Origin: JAHBVL01 sp963712055
GTDB lineage: Bacteria > Chloroflexota > Chloroflexia > Thermomicrobiales > UBA6265
Reading direction: 5' to 3'
Length of the DNA: 64,000 nt
Assembly: GCA_963712055.1 (NCBI GenBank)
Contig: CAVQGN010000004.1
Span: forward strand, 468,562 to 532,561
In this document: positions 9,529 to 18,574 of the stretch, piece after piece
Layout: the number at the start of each line of letters is the position of its first letter
Position numbering within the stretch: the first letter of the stretch is position 1
The notes under the pieces: model-generated
Told to the model about the DNA's origin: nothing
Seen by the model: only the letters and a program-made list of their open reading frames with translations
Database searches by the model: none
Position numbers and translations under genes: made by a program

Positions 9529-10227
9529 TTAGTCGAGATCGAGCGTTTGCCCGGGATCGAGCACTTCACAACGTGCCGCGGTTGAGCGTTCGACCTGCTC
9601 CTTGAAGGCTTGGCCATCCTGAGCAATCGGCGGAAACGTGTTGTAATGACAGGGAATGACGATCTTCGGGTCGACAAAGCGAACCGCGCGGACGGCGTCA
9701 GAAGGTCCCATCGTGTAGTGATCCCCGATCGGAAGCACGGCCACGTCGATTCCTTCCTCGCCGATAAGGCGCATGTCGCCGAAGAGGCAGGTGTCGCCAG
9801 CGAAGTAGAGGGTCTTCCCGCTGAAACGGACGATCAAACCGGCCGGAACCCCGATTGCTACCGTGCTGCCATCTCCCTCGTACAACGTATACGACGAGGT
9901 GTGCCAAGCCGGGACGATCTTGCAGGTTCCGCCGTCGAACTCCATCGTGCCACCATGATTGCCATAGTTCATGTTGTCGAGACCCTGGCTTTCGAGCCAT
10001 TCCCCGAGTTCAAAGGTGCAGATGACCATCGCGCCGGTCCGTTTCGCGATCTCGACGGTGTCGCCCACGTGGTCATTGTGCGCATGGGTCAGGAGGATCG
10101 TTTGCGGCGAAAACTCACTCGCTGCTTTTGTGGCCACTGGATTCCCGGTGATGAACGGGTCGACCAATACAGTTTGGTCCTCGTGCGTCAGCACAAACGC
10201 GGAATGGCCGATGTATTCGATCTGCAT
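9529..10227 (-). CDS. UPF0173 metal-dependent hydrolase (metallo-beta-lactamase fold)
   Basis: A 232-residue protein, the usual size for UPF0173 (YtkL-like). The MBL metal motif is present as LLTHAHNDHVGD, with further ligands in AWHTSSYT, YFAGDTCLFGDM and VIPCHYNTFPPI. The family hydrolyses unknown substrates with one or two metal ions in the cytoplasm. It is co-transcribed with an amidohydrolase and a polysaccharide deacetylase upstream (26 bp gap), suggesting breakdown of an N-acyl or amide compound (inference). Confidence 0.88.
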   Translation of the reverse strand: MQIEYIGHSAFVLTHEDQTVLVDPFITGNPVATKAASEFSPQTILLTHAHNDHVGDTVEIAKRTGAMVICTFELGEWLESQGLDNMNYGNHGGTMEFDGGTCKIVPAWHTSSYTLYEGDGSTVAIGVPAGLIVRFSGKTLYFAGDTCLFGDMRLIGEEGIDVAVLPIGDHYTMGPSDAVRAVRFVDPKIVIPCHYNTFPPIAQDGQAFKEQVERSTAARCEVLDPGQTLDLD

Positions 10228-10253
10228 TGTGTTTCTGCTCCTGAGTTGACTGT

Positions 10254-11849
10254 CTAGCGTTCGAAGACGACATTGCCAGACAGAATCGTCAAGTCGATGG
10301 CGACTGTGCCGAGTTCTGCCGGAGCGACTGCTTCGATGTCGGTTTCGAACACCGTCACGTCGCCGAGTTTGCCAGGTTCGAGCGAGCCTTTGGTCGATTC
10401 CTCGAAGGAGGCGTAAGCTCCGTTGACGGTGTATGCCCGCAGAGCCTCGTCAAGCGTGACCCTTTCCTCTTCCCAGATCGGACGACCATGAACATCACGC
10501 CGGGTAGTCATTGTTTGCAACCCCAGCATCGCGCTTTCATTGACGACCGGTGCGTCGGTACTGGCAGCGGCAACGATGCCATGGTCGGCAAACGTGCGCA
10601 TGCCATAGGCGTAGCGAAGGCGTTCCATGCCGAGATTGTTGACATACGAGTCCATGAAGTCGTAGAGAAAGGTGGTGCCGGGAATCGGAATCACACCGAG
10701 TTGTGCGATCCGTTCGACCGTGGGCAAATCGACGATAGAACAGTGCTCGATCCGGTGGCGAGCGTCTTCACGTGGAGACGCGGTCTGCGCTTCTTCGTAG
10801 CCATCGAGAATGAGGTTGATCGCGGCGTCGCCGATGGCGTGGATCCCAACCTGGAAACCGGCGTTGTGCGCGCGTTTGATCGACGCCTTCATCATCTCCG
10901 GTTCTTGCATCCAGAGACCGTAACCGTCGGTCGTTCCTTCGTATGGTTGTGACATTCGGGCGGTGTGTCCGCCGATGCTGCCGTCGCTGAAGAGCTTGGC
11001 TGGGCCGATCCTGAGATGGGCGTCGCCAAAACCGGTCTGGATGCCAAGGTCGATTAGCTCATCGAGCGTTTCATCAATGATCATCATCAGGTAGGTGCGA
11101 ATCGGGAGCTCACCGGAACGCCAGAGTCGCTGGTAAGCGCGAAGTTCGTCGAACCGATAGATCCCGGCTTCCACCGCACTGGTGACCCCAGCAGCGAGAA
11201 ACGCGTCGCCACCCCGTTTGATCGCGTCAACCATATCGTCTTCGGTCGGTTGGCCCATCGTCGCGCGGACCGTTTCATAGGCTGTTTCGCGCAGAACCCC
11301 GGTTGGCTCGCCTGCCTCGTCGTGATCGATCGATCCACCCTCCGGATCTGGCGTGTTGCGATCAACACCCCCAAGTTCGAGTGCTTTCGAGTTGGCGACG
11401 GCGATATGGTGACAGGCCCGGATGAGCAAAACGGGATTGTCAGGGGAAATCGCGTCGAGGTCATGGCGAGTGGGATGACGTTGATCTGTCAACCGTCCCT
11501 GATCGTAACCCCGCCCGACAATCCAGGCACCGAACGGCCGGTCGGCAATCGCTTCTTCCACCCGGCTGACGATGTCTGCGATCGACGAGCAGGCAGTTGG
11601 CGTCAGATCAAGATCACCGCGCGCAAAACCGAGCGCCATCGGATGGGCATGAGCATCGTTTAACCCCGGAGATGCGGCTCTGCCCTGAAGATCGACCACC
11701 TCAGTGCCTGGTCGTTTCATCGCGAGAACATCATGGTCGCTGCCCACGAACGTGACCTTGCCGTGCTCGATCAGGATCGCCGTCGCGCGGGGCATATCGG
11801 GATCCATTGTCAGGACATTGCCACGGACCAACGCGAGATTTCCGCTCAT
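10254..11849 (-). CDS. Amidohydrolase, YtcJ/N-substituted formamide deformylase-like
   Basis: A 531-residue metal-dependent amidohydrolase. The start at 11849 (MSGNLALVRGNVLTMD) is preferred over a TTG 24 bp upstream because AAGGGTG lies at the right distance. Motifs: N-terminal small beta domain, then SPGLNDAHAHP (the HxH metal pair), HAIGDAAINLILDGYE, RIEHCSIVD and STDAPVVNESAMLGLQTMTTR near the C-terminus. YtcJ-type enzymes hydrolyse exocyclic amide or formamide bonds. It is the second gene of the minus-strand operon. Confidence 0.88.
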   Translation of the reverse strand: MSGNLALVRGNVLTMDPDMPRATAILIEHGKVTFVGSDHDVLAMKRPGTEVVDLQGRAASPGLNDAHAHPMALGFARGDLDLTPTACSSIADIVSRVEEAIADRPFGAWIVGRGYDQGRLTDQRHPTRHDLDAISPDNPVLLIRACHHIAVANSKALELGGVDRNTPDPEGGSIDHDEAGEPTGVLRETAYETVRATMGQPTEDDMVDAIKRGGDAFLAAGVTSAVEAGIYRFDELRAYQRLWRSGELPIRTYLMMIIDETLDELIDLGIQTGFGDAHLRIGPAKLFSDGSIGGHTARMSQPYEGTTDGYGLWMQEPEMMKASIKRAHNAGFQVGIHAIGDAAINLILDGYEEAQTASPREDARHRIEHCSIVDLPTVERIAQLGVIPIPGTTFLYDFMDSYVNNLGMERLRYAYGMRTFADHGIVAAASTDAPVVNESAMLGLQTMTTRRDVHGRPIWEEERVTLDEALRAYTVNGAYASFEESTKGSLEPGKLGDVTVFETDIEAVAPAELGTVAIDLTILSGNVVFER

Positions 11850-11885
11850 GTCATCACCCTTTTCAGAAGACAATCAACTCAGATG

Positions 11886-12677
11886 TTACCGAAACCGGTT
11901 GACGCCGCGCCAATGTTTCGCGATCTGGTCGCCGGGAGCAATCCAGATATCGCCCAGATCGATGGCATAGTCGAGCAGCCAGGCGAGCGCGCGAGAAGGA
12001 CCCGGTCGGCCGCTGACGAATGGGTGCAGGGTCAGTGACAGGAGTCCGCCACTTTCGCGCAACACATCGAGATCATCGCGCCAGCATTGAAAGACGCTTT
12101 CGGGGGTCATCCGATGATCGACGAAATAGCTGTAATCGTCGGCCAACCAAGATGGGGGAAGATTGATCAAACCGCTGTCGAGTTCGCTGGGTAGATCACC
12201 GTTCGGGATATCCATGGTCCATTCGAGCCCACACTCGGCGGCGATCTGATGGGTTTGGCCGTCGAATCGCCAGCCAGGACTCTTGAAACCAGTCGGAAGC
12301 GCACCCGTCAGCGAGGTCAGGATCGCGATCGACCGTTCGATGTCCTGTCGTTGCTCGGCTTCCGTCATCACTGAATACCAGCGATGGTCCCAGGAATGAA
12401 CCGCGAGTTCATGGCCGTGGGCTGAGGCATTCCTGACCGCTTCAGGATGGTTGTCAGCGTCTCTCCCTACCCAGAAGAGGGTGCCCCGGACGTCTCGATC
12501 AAGCATGATCTGAAGCAGTCGGTGCAAGCCGACCTGATCGTATGCCGTTTGTGACACCCAATAGGTGTCATCCGGGCGAGCGTTCAGTTCGCCCCAGGGA
12601 CCGTCAATGTCGATAGAGACGCAAAGCGCGGCGCGATGGCCGCCAGGCCATTCTTGACCGGAAGGGTTGTTGTCCAT
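11886..12677 (-). CDS. Polysaccharide deacetylase family protein (NodB domain)
   Basis: A 263-residue NodB-fold protein. Visible motifs are CVSIDIDGPWG (catalytic and metal Asp), HELAVHSWDHRW (the H-S-x-x-H metal motif), FKSPGWRFD (motif 3) and LSLTLHPFVSGRPG (catalytic His region). It has no signal peptide, so it is probably a cytoplasmic N-deacetylase or amide hydrolase of the PuuE/allantoinase-like branch rather than a cell-wall enzyme. It is the first gene of the four-gene operon, 36 bp ahead of the amidohydrolase. Confidence 0.85.
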   Translation of the reverse strand: MDNNPSGQEWPGGHRAALCVSIDIDGPWGELNARPDDTYWVSQTAYDQVGLHRLLQIMLDRDVRGTLFWVGRDADNHPEAVRNASAHGHELAVHSWDHRWYSVMTEAEQRQDIERSIAILTSLTGALPTGFKSPGWRFDGQTHQIAAECGLEWTMDIPNGDLPSELDSGLINLPPSWLADDYSYFVDHRMTPESVFQCWRDDLDVLRESGGLLSLTLHPFVSGRPGPSRALAWLLDYAIDLGDIWIAPGDQIAKHWRGVNRFR

Positions 12678-12856
12678 CAGATCCTGTCGCCCTTACTGTT
12701 GGTCGCGATGTGGGAGCACCTCAGCTCTCCGCCTGATCATAAACCGACTAGCCCGGGAGGCGTGTGTGATCCGATTCCGGACCATTTTCGGCCATTGAGG
12801 CAGGATTACTACGGGACAACGGGCGAGTGCCGATCTAACTCGCTACTGGAGAAGCA

Positions 12857-13837
12857 ATGGCACACCGGATGACACAGGAACAGGTGACGGGCAGCCTCCT
12901 CGGCATGGCGATCGGAGATTCGCTTGGCCTGCCGCTGCAGGGACAGTCAGCCGAGTCTCTTCTCGCGCTTCCGGAAGCGGAGCGGCACCGTTTCCGCGCG
13001 CTGGAGTTCGAAGACGGAGCCGAGCTCGCGGCCGGAGAGTTCAGTGGTGTGTCGGAGGGCGTACTCTGCATTGTTGAGTCTTTCACGACGAACAATGGGC
13101 AACTGGATCTCGACAACATCGAAGCCCGGATGCAAATGCTTTCACGTGGTGCTTCGCGGAGATGGATGACTCCGAGCACTGCGCTGGCGCTCGATGCACT
13201 CGCCGACGACCAAACCGACACCGGACGACTGGACCTCTTGCCGATGGGTGATATCGCTGCGAGAGGGATCCCGATCGGCATGGTTCATGCGAACCCCCGC
13301 GCTTCGATTGAGTCGGTCAGGGACGAGTCCCGATCAGTCGCAGCCGTGACCCATGCTGGTCCACTCGCCGCCGAAGCGGCCTTGCTGGTGGCGACCGCGG
13401 TCCGAATCGCTGGACTCAGGGAGATTGAAGATCTCTCGGGTCTGGTGCCAGCGGTAGCGGCGGCCTTGCCAGAATCCGCTCTGGCAACTCAAATGCTTAT
13501 GATCCATGAGAAAACCGATGGCCAGATGACTGCCGATTGGTTGAACGCTGTCGGTGCGGCGGACACGGCGACCTCGGTGGCGGTGTCAGCGCTGTTGACG
13601 GCTTCCGCTCGTTCCGGTCTGATGGAAGCAATCTTTGCTGCGGTTGACTGGGGTGGAGCGACCAATAGCCGGGCCGCAATCACCGGCGCAATTGTTGGGG
13701 CGTTCCTCGGTGCCGGGGCCATTCCGCAACGATGGATCGACGACCTCGAAGGCCGGGTTTACATTCTGCTCGCATCACCGTGGTTCTATCGCACTATCCA
13801 GTTTCGCTACCCATCCCTGCCGGTGACGACGCCCTGA
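12857..13837 (+). CDS. ADP-ribosylglycohydrolase-fold protein lacking metal ligands (probable pseudoenzyme)
   Basis: A 326-residue protein with the full-length ADP-ribosylglycohydrolase (DraG/ARH) outline: GSLLGMAIGDSLGLPLQG at the N-terminus, AVTHAGPLAAEAALLVATAV in the middle, and ITGAIVGAFLGAGAIPQRW...L at the end. The metal-binding motifs are replaced. TDDT reads FSGVSEG (about residues 62-68), and the C-terminal GGDTDT reads GGATNS. All acidic ligands that hold the two magnesium ions are missing, so hydrolysis of ADP-ribose is unlikely. It may still bind a nucleotide. GGAG precedes the ATG. It lies just upstream of the CIRCE-controlled dnaJ. Confidence 0.8.
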   Translation: MAHRMTQEQVTGSLLGMAIGDSLGLPLQGQSAESLLALPEAERHRFRALEFEDGAELAAGEFSGVSEGVLCIVESFTTNNGQLDLDNIEARMQMLSRGASRRWMTPSTALALDALADDQTDTGRLDLLPMGDIAARGIPIGMVHANPRASIESVRDESRSVAAVTHAGPLAAEAALLVATAVRIAGLREIEDLSGLVPAVAAALPESALATQMLMIHEKTDGQMTADWLNAVGAADTATSVAVSALLTASARSGLMEAIFAAVDWGGATNSRAAITGAIVGAFLGAGAIPQRWIDDLEGRVYILLASPWFYRTIQFRYPSLPVTTP

Positions 13838-13841
13838 TGTG

Positions 13842-13868
13842 TTGGCACTCTGCTTCATTGAGTGCCAA
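13842..13868 (+). promoter_or_regulatory. CIRCE element (HrcA operator)
   Basis: Perfect inverted repeat TTGGCACTC-N9-GAGTGCCAA. It differs from the consensus TTAGCACTC-N9-GAGTGCTAA by one symmetric change. It lies 6 bp upstream of a sigma-70 -35 box that reads toward dnaJ. Confidence 0.92.
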
Positions 13869-13874
13869 TGGCTG

Positions 13875-13902
13875 TTGACTCGCGCGAGTAAATCCTTATA
13901 CT
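13875..13902 (+). promoter_or_regulatory. Sigma-70-type promoter of dnaJ
   Basis: -35 TTGACT at 13875-13880, a 16-bp spacer, and -10 TATACT at 13897-13902. This implies a leader of about 85 nt before the dnaJ start. Confidence 0.8.
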
Positions 13903-13993
13903 ACGCAGTGCGAATACGCTCCGTCGATAACGGGCGTGCTGGTTTTGAACCTCGCACCGTGTTTTCCACCTGAAAAGCAAACGAGTTCGTGCA

Positions 13994-15139
13994 TTGAGTT
14001 CCCGCACTTCCCAGAAACGCGATTACTACGAGGTACTCGGCGTCAGTCGAGGCGCCAGTGACGATGACTTGCGCCGTGCCTATCGCAAGTTGGCGCGCGA
14101 GTTTCACCCTGACCTGAATTCAGCGCCGGAAGCTGAAGAACGTTTCAAGGAAATCAACGAAGCCTACGAAGTCCTCTCCGATCCCAAGACGCGGGCCAGT
14201 TACGATCGGTTCGGTCATTCGGCGTCAGGAATGCCTGGTCCGGGCGGGGATCCATTCGGCTTTGGCGGAGCGGGTGGTTTCGGCGACATCTTCGAGACCT
14301 TTTTCGGGGGTGGCCAGTCGTCAGGTCGACGGCGACCAACTGTTGCTCGTGGTCGGGATCTCCAGGTTTCTATCGAAATCGATTTCGAAGAAGCGATCTT
14401 CGGAACCGAAAAAGAGGTCGAGGTCACGCGGCTAGAGCGCTGCGACGATTGCAACGGCACAAAGATGAAGGACGGCCAGGCTGCGCCTCCGTGTGATGTC
14501 TGTGGTGGGTCGGGTGAAGTCCGTCGGGTCCAGCAGACGATCCTTGGTCAGTTCATGACCTCGGCCCCTTGTTCTGCTTGTCAGGGCACTGGAACGAAGA
14601 TCACCGATCCCTGCCCGCGATGTCGGGGCAAGGGGCTGCTGACGCGGGTGCGCCGGATTTCGGTCACGATCCCGGCCGGGATTGATGAATCGGCAACTCT
14701 CCGACTTTCAGGCCAAGGCGAAGCGAGTTCGAGCGGGGGTCCAGCCGGGAACCTTTTCGTCAAGGTCAAGATCCGACCGCATGAGCATTTCACCCGCAAG
14801 GGGAACAATGTGCTGGTCGAAGTCGGCGTGAATGTCGCGCAAGCAATCCTCGGCGACGAGATCGAACTGCCAACCCTCGATGGTCCCGTGGCATTCAAAC
14901 TTCCGCCGGCAACACAATCGGGTCAGCAATTCCGACTCCGCAACAAGGGTGTGCCGGCGATGCGCGGTGAAGACCGTGGTGATCAGATCGCAACCATCCA
15001 CGTCGTCATCCCGAAGGACCTCTCCGACGAGCAACGTGATCTGGTCGAGGCGCTCGGCAAGACACTCGGCAGCAATCTCAATCCGCAACCGGTTCACAAG
15101 GGCTTTTTTGGCAAGATGAAGGACGCACTCGGCGTCTAG
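13994..15139 (+). CDS. dnaJ: Chaperone protein DnaJ
   Basis: A 381-residue full-length type I J-protein: J domain with HPD at residues 38-40, Gly/Phe-rich linker (GGDPFGFGGAGGFGDIFETFFGG), four zinc motifs, then the C-terminal substrate-binding domain. The four zinc motifs are CDDCNGTK, CDVCGGSG, CSACQGTG and CPRCRGKG; the first lacks its final Gly. It stimulates DnaK ATPase and holds unfolded clients. A TTG start is used, with no strong ribosome binding site. It stands alone, without dnaK, grpE or hrcA in the window. The upstream CIRCE indicates heat-shock control by HrcA. Confidence 0.95.
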   Translation: MSSRTSQKRDYYEVLGVSRGASDDDLRRAYRKLAREFHPDLNSAPEAEERFKEINEAYEVLSDPKTRASYDRFGHSASGMPGPGGDPFGFGGAGGFGDIFETFFGGGQSSGRRRPTVARGRDLQVSIEIDFEEAIFGTEKEVEVTRLERCDDCNGTKMKDGQAAPPCDVCGGSGEVRRVQQTILGQFMTSAPCSACQGTGTKITDPCPRCRGKGLLTRVRRISVTIPAGIDESATLRLSGQGEASSSGGPAGNLFVKVKIRPHEHFTRKGNNVLVEVGVNVAQAILGDEIELPTLDGPVAFKLPPATQSGQQFRLRNKGVPAMRGEDRGDQIATIHVVIPKDLSDEQRDLVEALGKTLGSNLNPQPVHKGFFGKMKDALGV

Positions 15140-15243
15140 TCGAGTGCGGCGACAAGGATGGCGGCCGCGGAGCCGATGCTATCATTTCAGCGTCGGCGCC
15201 TGATTCCGTCAGCCTGGCGGACAATTCGACGTTGACTTCGTAT

Positions 15244-15314
15244 TGGCGGGTGGTGAAAAGGTATCACAAGGGTCTTTGGATCCCTTGTTCCAGGTTCGAG
15301 TCCTGGCCCGCCAG
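15244..15314 (+). tRNA. tRNA-Gln(TTG)
   Basis: Acceptor arm TGGCGGG/CCCGCCA with the U1-A72 pair characteristic of tRNA-Gln, D stem GTGA/TCAC, anticodon loop CTTTGGA (anticodon TTG), and T arm CCAGG-TTCGAGT-CCTGG. CCA is not encoded. Base pair 31-39 is a T-T mismatch. It lies directly upstream of glmU and may share its transcript. Confidence 0.9.
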
Positions 15315-15350
15315 CCGGTTGAACTTTCCCTGAAACGCATGGGAGCGCAG

Positions 15351-16754
15351 ATGACGGTATCGCGACAGAACTCGTCGACGCCTCCCTCTGTGAGCGCGAT
15401 GGTGCTCGCGGCCGGATCTGGCACGCGGATGAAATCGGCGCTCCCCAAACCGCTCCATCTGGTCGCCGGATTGCCTATGGTCGAGCATGTTCTGCGAGCC
15501 GTTGCGGCGCTTGAACCTGAAACCACGACCATCATCGCCAGTCCAGCAATCGAGCCCTCCCTCGCTGGTGTCGCTGAATCAGCGGTTCGGGTTGTCATTC
15601 AGGATCCTCCACTCGGAACCGGGCACGCCGTCATGACAGGTCTTGATCAGAACGTGATGGCCGACCTTGTCCTGGTGGTTTACGCCGATCACCCGCTGGT
15701 GACCTCAGCGGAACTGCTGACGCTTGTCGAAACAGCCAGAACGACCAGGTCAAAAGTCTGTTTACTGACCTGTTTGCTGCCAGATGCTGCGGCTTATGGT
15801 CGGATCGTCCGTGATCACCACGGCAGCGTCAAGGCGATCGTCGAAGCGGTCGATGACGATCCCAGCGAGCGGACTGGTGTGATCGAAATTAACAGCGGGA
15901 TCATGGTATTCGATCGAGTCTGGGGTGAATCCGTTTTGCGATCACTCCCGCCGCATCCAGCCAAGGGTGAGTACTTCCTGACGGATCTGGTCGCTGCCGC
16001 TGCGGCTGACGGTCCAGGGAGCGTCTCCACCGTCACGGGACAACTTGAAACATTGCTTGGCGTAAACGATCGGGCTGAACTCGCGCGTGTTGATACGATC
16101 ATGCGCGGCCGAATCCGCCGGGAGCATTTGCTGGCCGGGGTCACGATGATCGGGGCTGAAAGCATCATCATCGATATCGATGTTGCGATTGGCGTCGACA
16201 CGGTGCTCTTGCCGAATTGCGTCATCAATCGAGGCGTCGCGATTGGCGACCGTTGCCGGATCGGACCGGGAACGATGCTCGAGTCGTGCATCCTTGGCCA
16301 CGATGTCGAGGCTGAGCAATCGGTGATTCGCGATTCGCAGATTGGTGACCGCTCGCACGTGGGTCCGTATGCCCATATCCGCGCTGGTAGTGTGATCGCC
16401 AGCGATGTTTTCATCGGCAATTTCGGCGAGATCAAGAACAGCCGACTTGATAGCGAATCGCGGTCTGGTCACTTCAGTTATCTCGGCGATGCTGCGATTG
16501 GTCGGAACGTCAACATCGGCGCCGGAACGGTGACCTGCAATTTCGATGGGGTTGATAAAAACCAGACGACGATTGGTGACAACGCGTTCATCGGTAGCGA
16601 CAGCATGCTGATCGCGCCCTTGACAGTGGGTGAGGGCGGGCGTACTGGAGCGGGGTCAGTGGTTACAAAAGACGTTGCCGAGGGCGCGACCGTTGTTGGT
16701 ATCCCCGCGCGACCGATTCGCCGCAAATCAACCAGGGTTGAGGCGGAGGGATAG
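15351..16754 (+). CDS. glmU: Bifunctional UDP-N-acetylglucosamine pyrophosphorylase / glucosamine-1-phosphate N-acetyltransferase
   Basis: Makes UDP-GlcNAc for peptidoglycan: it acetylates glucosamine-1-phosphate and then couples UTP. 467 residues, close to the usual 455. The N-terminal nucleotidyltransferase has MVLAAGSGTRMKSALPKPLH and GTGHAV. The C-terminal left-handed beta-helix shows hexapeptide repeats (SIIIDIDVAIGVDTVLLPNC...), and the acetyltransferase region reads GNFGEIKNSR and YLGDAAIGRNVNIGAGTVTCNFDGV. The ATG at 15351 is chosen because GGGAG precedes it. Earlier in-frame starts overlap the tRNA. It heads a glmU-prs-birA run. Confidence 0.96.
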   Translation: MTVSRQNSSTPPSVSAMVLAAGSGTRMKSALPKPLHLVAGLPMVEHVLRAVAALEPETTTIIASPAIEPSLAGVAESAVRVVIQDPPLGTGHAVMTGLDQNVMADLVLVVYADHPLVTSAELLTLVETARTTRSKVCLLTCLLPDAAAYGRIVRDHHGSVKAIVEAVDDDPSERTGVIEINSGIMVFDRVWGESVLRSLPPHPAKGEYFLTDLVAAAAADGPGSVSTVTGQLETLLGVNDRAELARVDTIMRGRIRREHLLAGVTMIGAESIIIDIDVAIGVDTVLLPNCVINRGVAIGDRCRIGPGTMLESCILGHDVEAEQSVIRDSQIGDRSHVGPYAHIRAGSVIASDVFIGNFGEIKNSRLDSESRSGHFSYLGDAAIGRNVNIGAGTVTCNFDGVDKNQTTIGDNAFIGSDSMLIAPLTVGEGGRTGAGSVVTKDVAEGATVVGIPARPIRRKSTRVEAEG

Positions 16755-16762
16755 CAGCAACG

Positions 16763-17707
16763 ATGGGTTCCGACGGACGACTGATGGTGTTTTCGGGAAC
16801 GTCTCATCCGGTGCTGGCCGAGAGAATTGCGGCAGAACTCGAGGTTCACCTGGGGCGTGCGATCGTCAGCAGTTGGAAGAATGGTGAAACCAGGATTCAG
16901 TTGCAGGAAAGCGTCCGCGGATGTGACATCTACGTGGTGCAGTCAATGTCCGTGCCCGTTGACCATCACCTCGTCGAACTCCTTCTGATGATCGATGCGT
17001 TCAAACGTGCGTCAGCGGACCGGATCACGGCCGTGATTCCGTATTACGGCTACGCTCGCCAGGAGCGGAAGGCGTCGGGACGGGAACCAATCTCTGCCAA
17101 AGTCGTGGCAAACATGATTACCGTCGCTGGCGCCGACCGGGTCTTGACGCTCGATCTGCATGCCCCGGCGATCGAAGGTTTTTTCGACATCCCGGTTGAT
17201 CATCTCCGCGCGACGCCTCTCCTGGCGCGGCGCTACCGTACCAGCGAGAAAACACCGGTCGTCGCGGTCAGTCCGGATGCCGGAGGTGTAGGCCGCGCCG
17301 AAGAATTCCGCGCGAGGGTTGGCGGTTCGCTGGCGATCATTTCGAAGCAACGACCGACTGCCGACGATCCCGAGATTCTGGAAATGGTCGGTGATGTTTC
17401 CGGTCAACGCGCGGTCATCATCGACGACATGATTTCGACCGGTTCGACGCTTTGTGTGGCTGCGGAGCTTCTGCAGCGTCGTGGCGTGTCAACGATTCAC
17501 GCCGCCGCCACTCACGGGATATTCGCCGCCGACTCTGTTGAGCGACTTCGGGAGTCAGGAATCTCGAAGGTTTTCGCCACCGATTCGATCGCGGCCCCAG
17601 AAGGAACGGCGATGGATTTCATCGAAACAGTGTCGGTGGCGCCGATGCTTTCCGACGCGATTCGCCGTATTCACCACGATCTCTCCGTCAGCGCGCTCTT
17701 TGTATGA
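16763..17707 (+). CDS. prs: Ribose-phosphate pyrophosphokinase
   Basis: Makes PRPP from ribose-5-phosphate and ATP. 314 residues, the normal length. Key motifs: FSGTSHPVLAERIAAELEV at the start, YYGYARQERKASGREPISAK (ATP loop), LDLHAPAIEGFFDIPVDHL, and the PRPP-binding site AVIIDDMISTGSTL. It begins 8 bp after glmU and its stop overlaps the birA start, so the three genes are probably one operon. The glmU-prs pairing is common in bacteria. Confidence 0.96.
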   Translation: MGSDGRLMVFSGTSHPVLAERIAAELEVHLGRAIVSSWKNGETRIQLQESVRGCDIYVVQSMSVPVDHHLVELLLMIDAFKRASADRITAVIPYYGYARQERKASGREPISAKVVANMITVAGADRVLTLDLHAPAIEGFFDIPVDHLRATPLLARRYRTSEKTPVVAVSPDAGGVGRAEEFRARVGGSLAIISKQRPTADDPEILEMVGDVSGQRAVIIDDMISTGSTLCVAAELLQRRGVSTIHAAATHGIFAADSVERLRESGISKVFATDSIAAPEGTAMDFIETVSVAPMLSDAIRRIHHDLSVSALFV

Positions 17708-18483
17708 CCGAGCCGCGTAGTAGGCCGCGGGTACTTGGCGAACCGCTGATTCTTCTCGATCGCACCGATTCGACCATGCTCGACATTGAGCGTCGGCGAG
17801 ACGGTCAACCGGAAGGGTTGACGGTTGTCGCTCGTATCCAGACCGCCGGACGAGGACGAGCTGATCACGTTTGGGAATCGCCTGAAGCCGGAGCGTTGCT
17901 TTGTTCGGTTCTCCTTCGACCGCACTGTAGCGGCGAAGCCTTCTCTCTCTTTTCGCTGACGGTTGGTGTGGCGCTGGCGGAAGCGATCGAGTCAGTCAGT
18001 GGACACAAGATTGCGTTGAAATGGCCCAATGATTTGCTTCTCGATGGTGGAAAGGTGGGAGGGATCCTCGTGACGACCACGGTGTCTGCCGATCAGGTGG
18101 TCGAGGCTATCTTGGGGTTCGGAATCAACAGTGGCTCGCCGCCGCCGGGGGTTGCTGGAGCGGCTGCGCTTGGATTGAGCGAAAACGAACGAGAGCGACT
18201 CATCAGATTGGCTCTCTCGAGCCTAAGTCGGCGGTACAACGATCTGCTAGCCGGGTGCCAGGAAATGCTGTTGTGTTCCTGGACAGAAAGGGCCGTTTGG
18301 GTTGGAGCAAGCGTCGAAATCCGCGTAGGCGAGGAAACATTTCGTGGGCAGTTCGAGGGCGTCGATGCGTTTGGACGATTCCGGCTTCGACTTCCCGATG
18401 GCGAAGAGCGGTGCTTTTCGATGTTGGACGAGATTGTGGAGGGACTTCGACCGATAAACAGGGTCAATGCTTTGGACCAGTAA
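17704..18483 (+). CDS. birA: Biotin-[acetyl-CoA carboxylase] ligase
   Basis: Attaches biotin to the biotin carboxyl carrier protein. 259 residues with only the catalytic and C-terminal domains; the DNA-binding domain of repressor-type BirA is absent. Motifs: LDRTDSTMLDIERRR, then VVARIQTAGRGRADHVWESPEAGALLCSVLLRP (the GRGRxxxxW biotinyl-AMP loop), and ALKWPNDLLLDGGKVGGILV. It overlaps prs by 4 bp (ATGA). Confidence 0.93.
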   Translation: MTEPRSRPRVLGEPLILLDRTDSTMLDIERRRDGQPEGLTVVARIQTAGRGRADHVWESPEAGALLCSVLLRPHCSGEAFSLFSLTVGVALAEAIESVSGHKIALKWPNDLLLDGGKVGGILVTTTVSADQVVEAILGFGINSGSPPPGVAGAAALGLSENERERLIRLALSSLSRRYNDLLAGCQEMLLCSWTERAVWVGASVEIRVGEETFRGQFEGVDAFGRFRLRLPDGEERCFSMLDEIVEGLRPINRVNALDQ

Positions 18484-18574
18484 GTGTACGTTCACCTATA
18501 CTTGCCGGTTGGCATGAGAGACGCGTTCCCTGCCTTGGATCTACGTTTTTTGCGGAAGAGATGGGAATCCGAGC

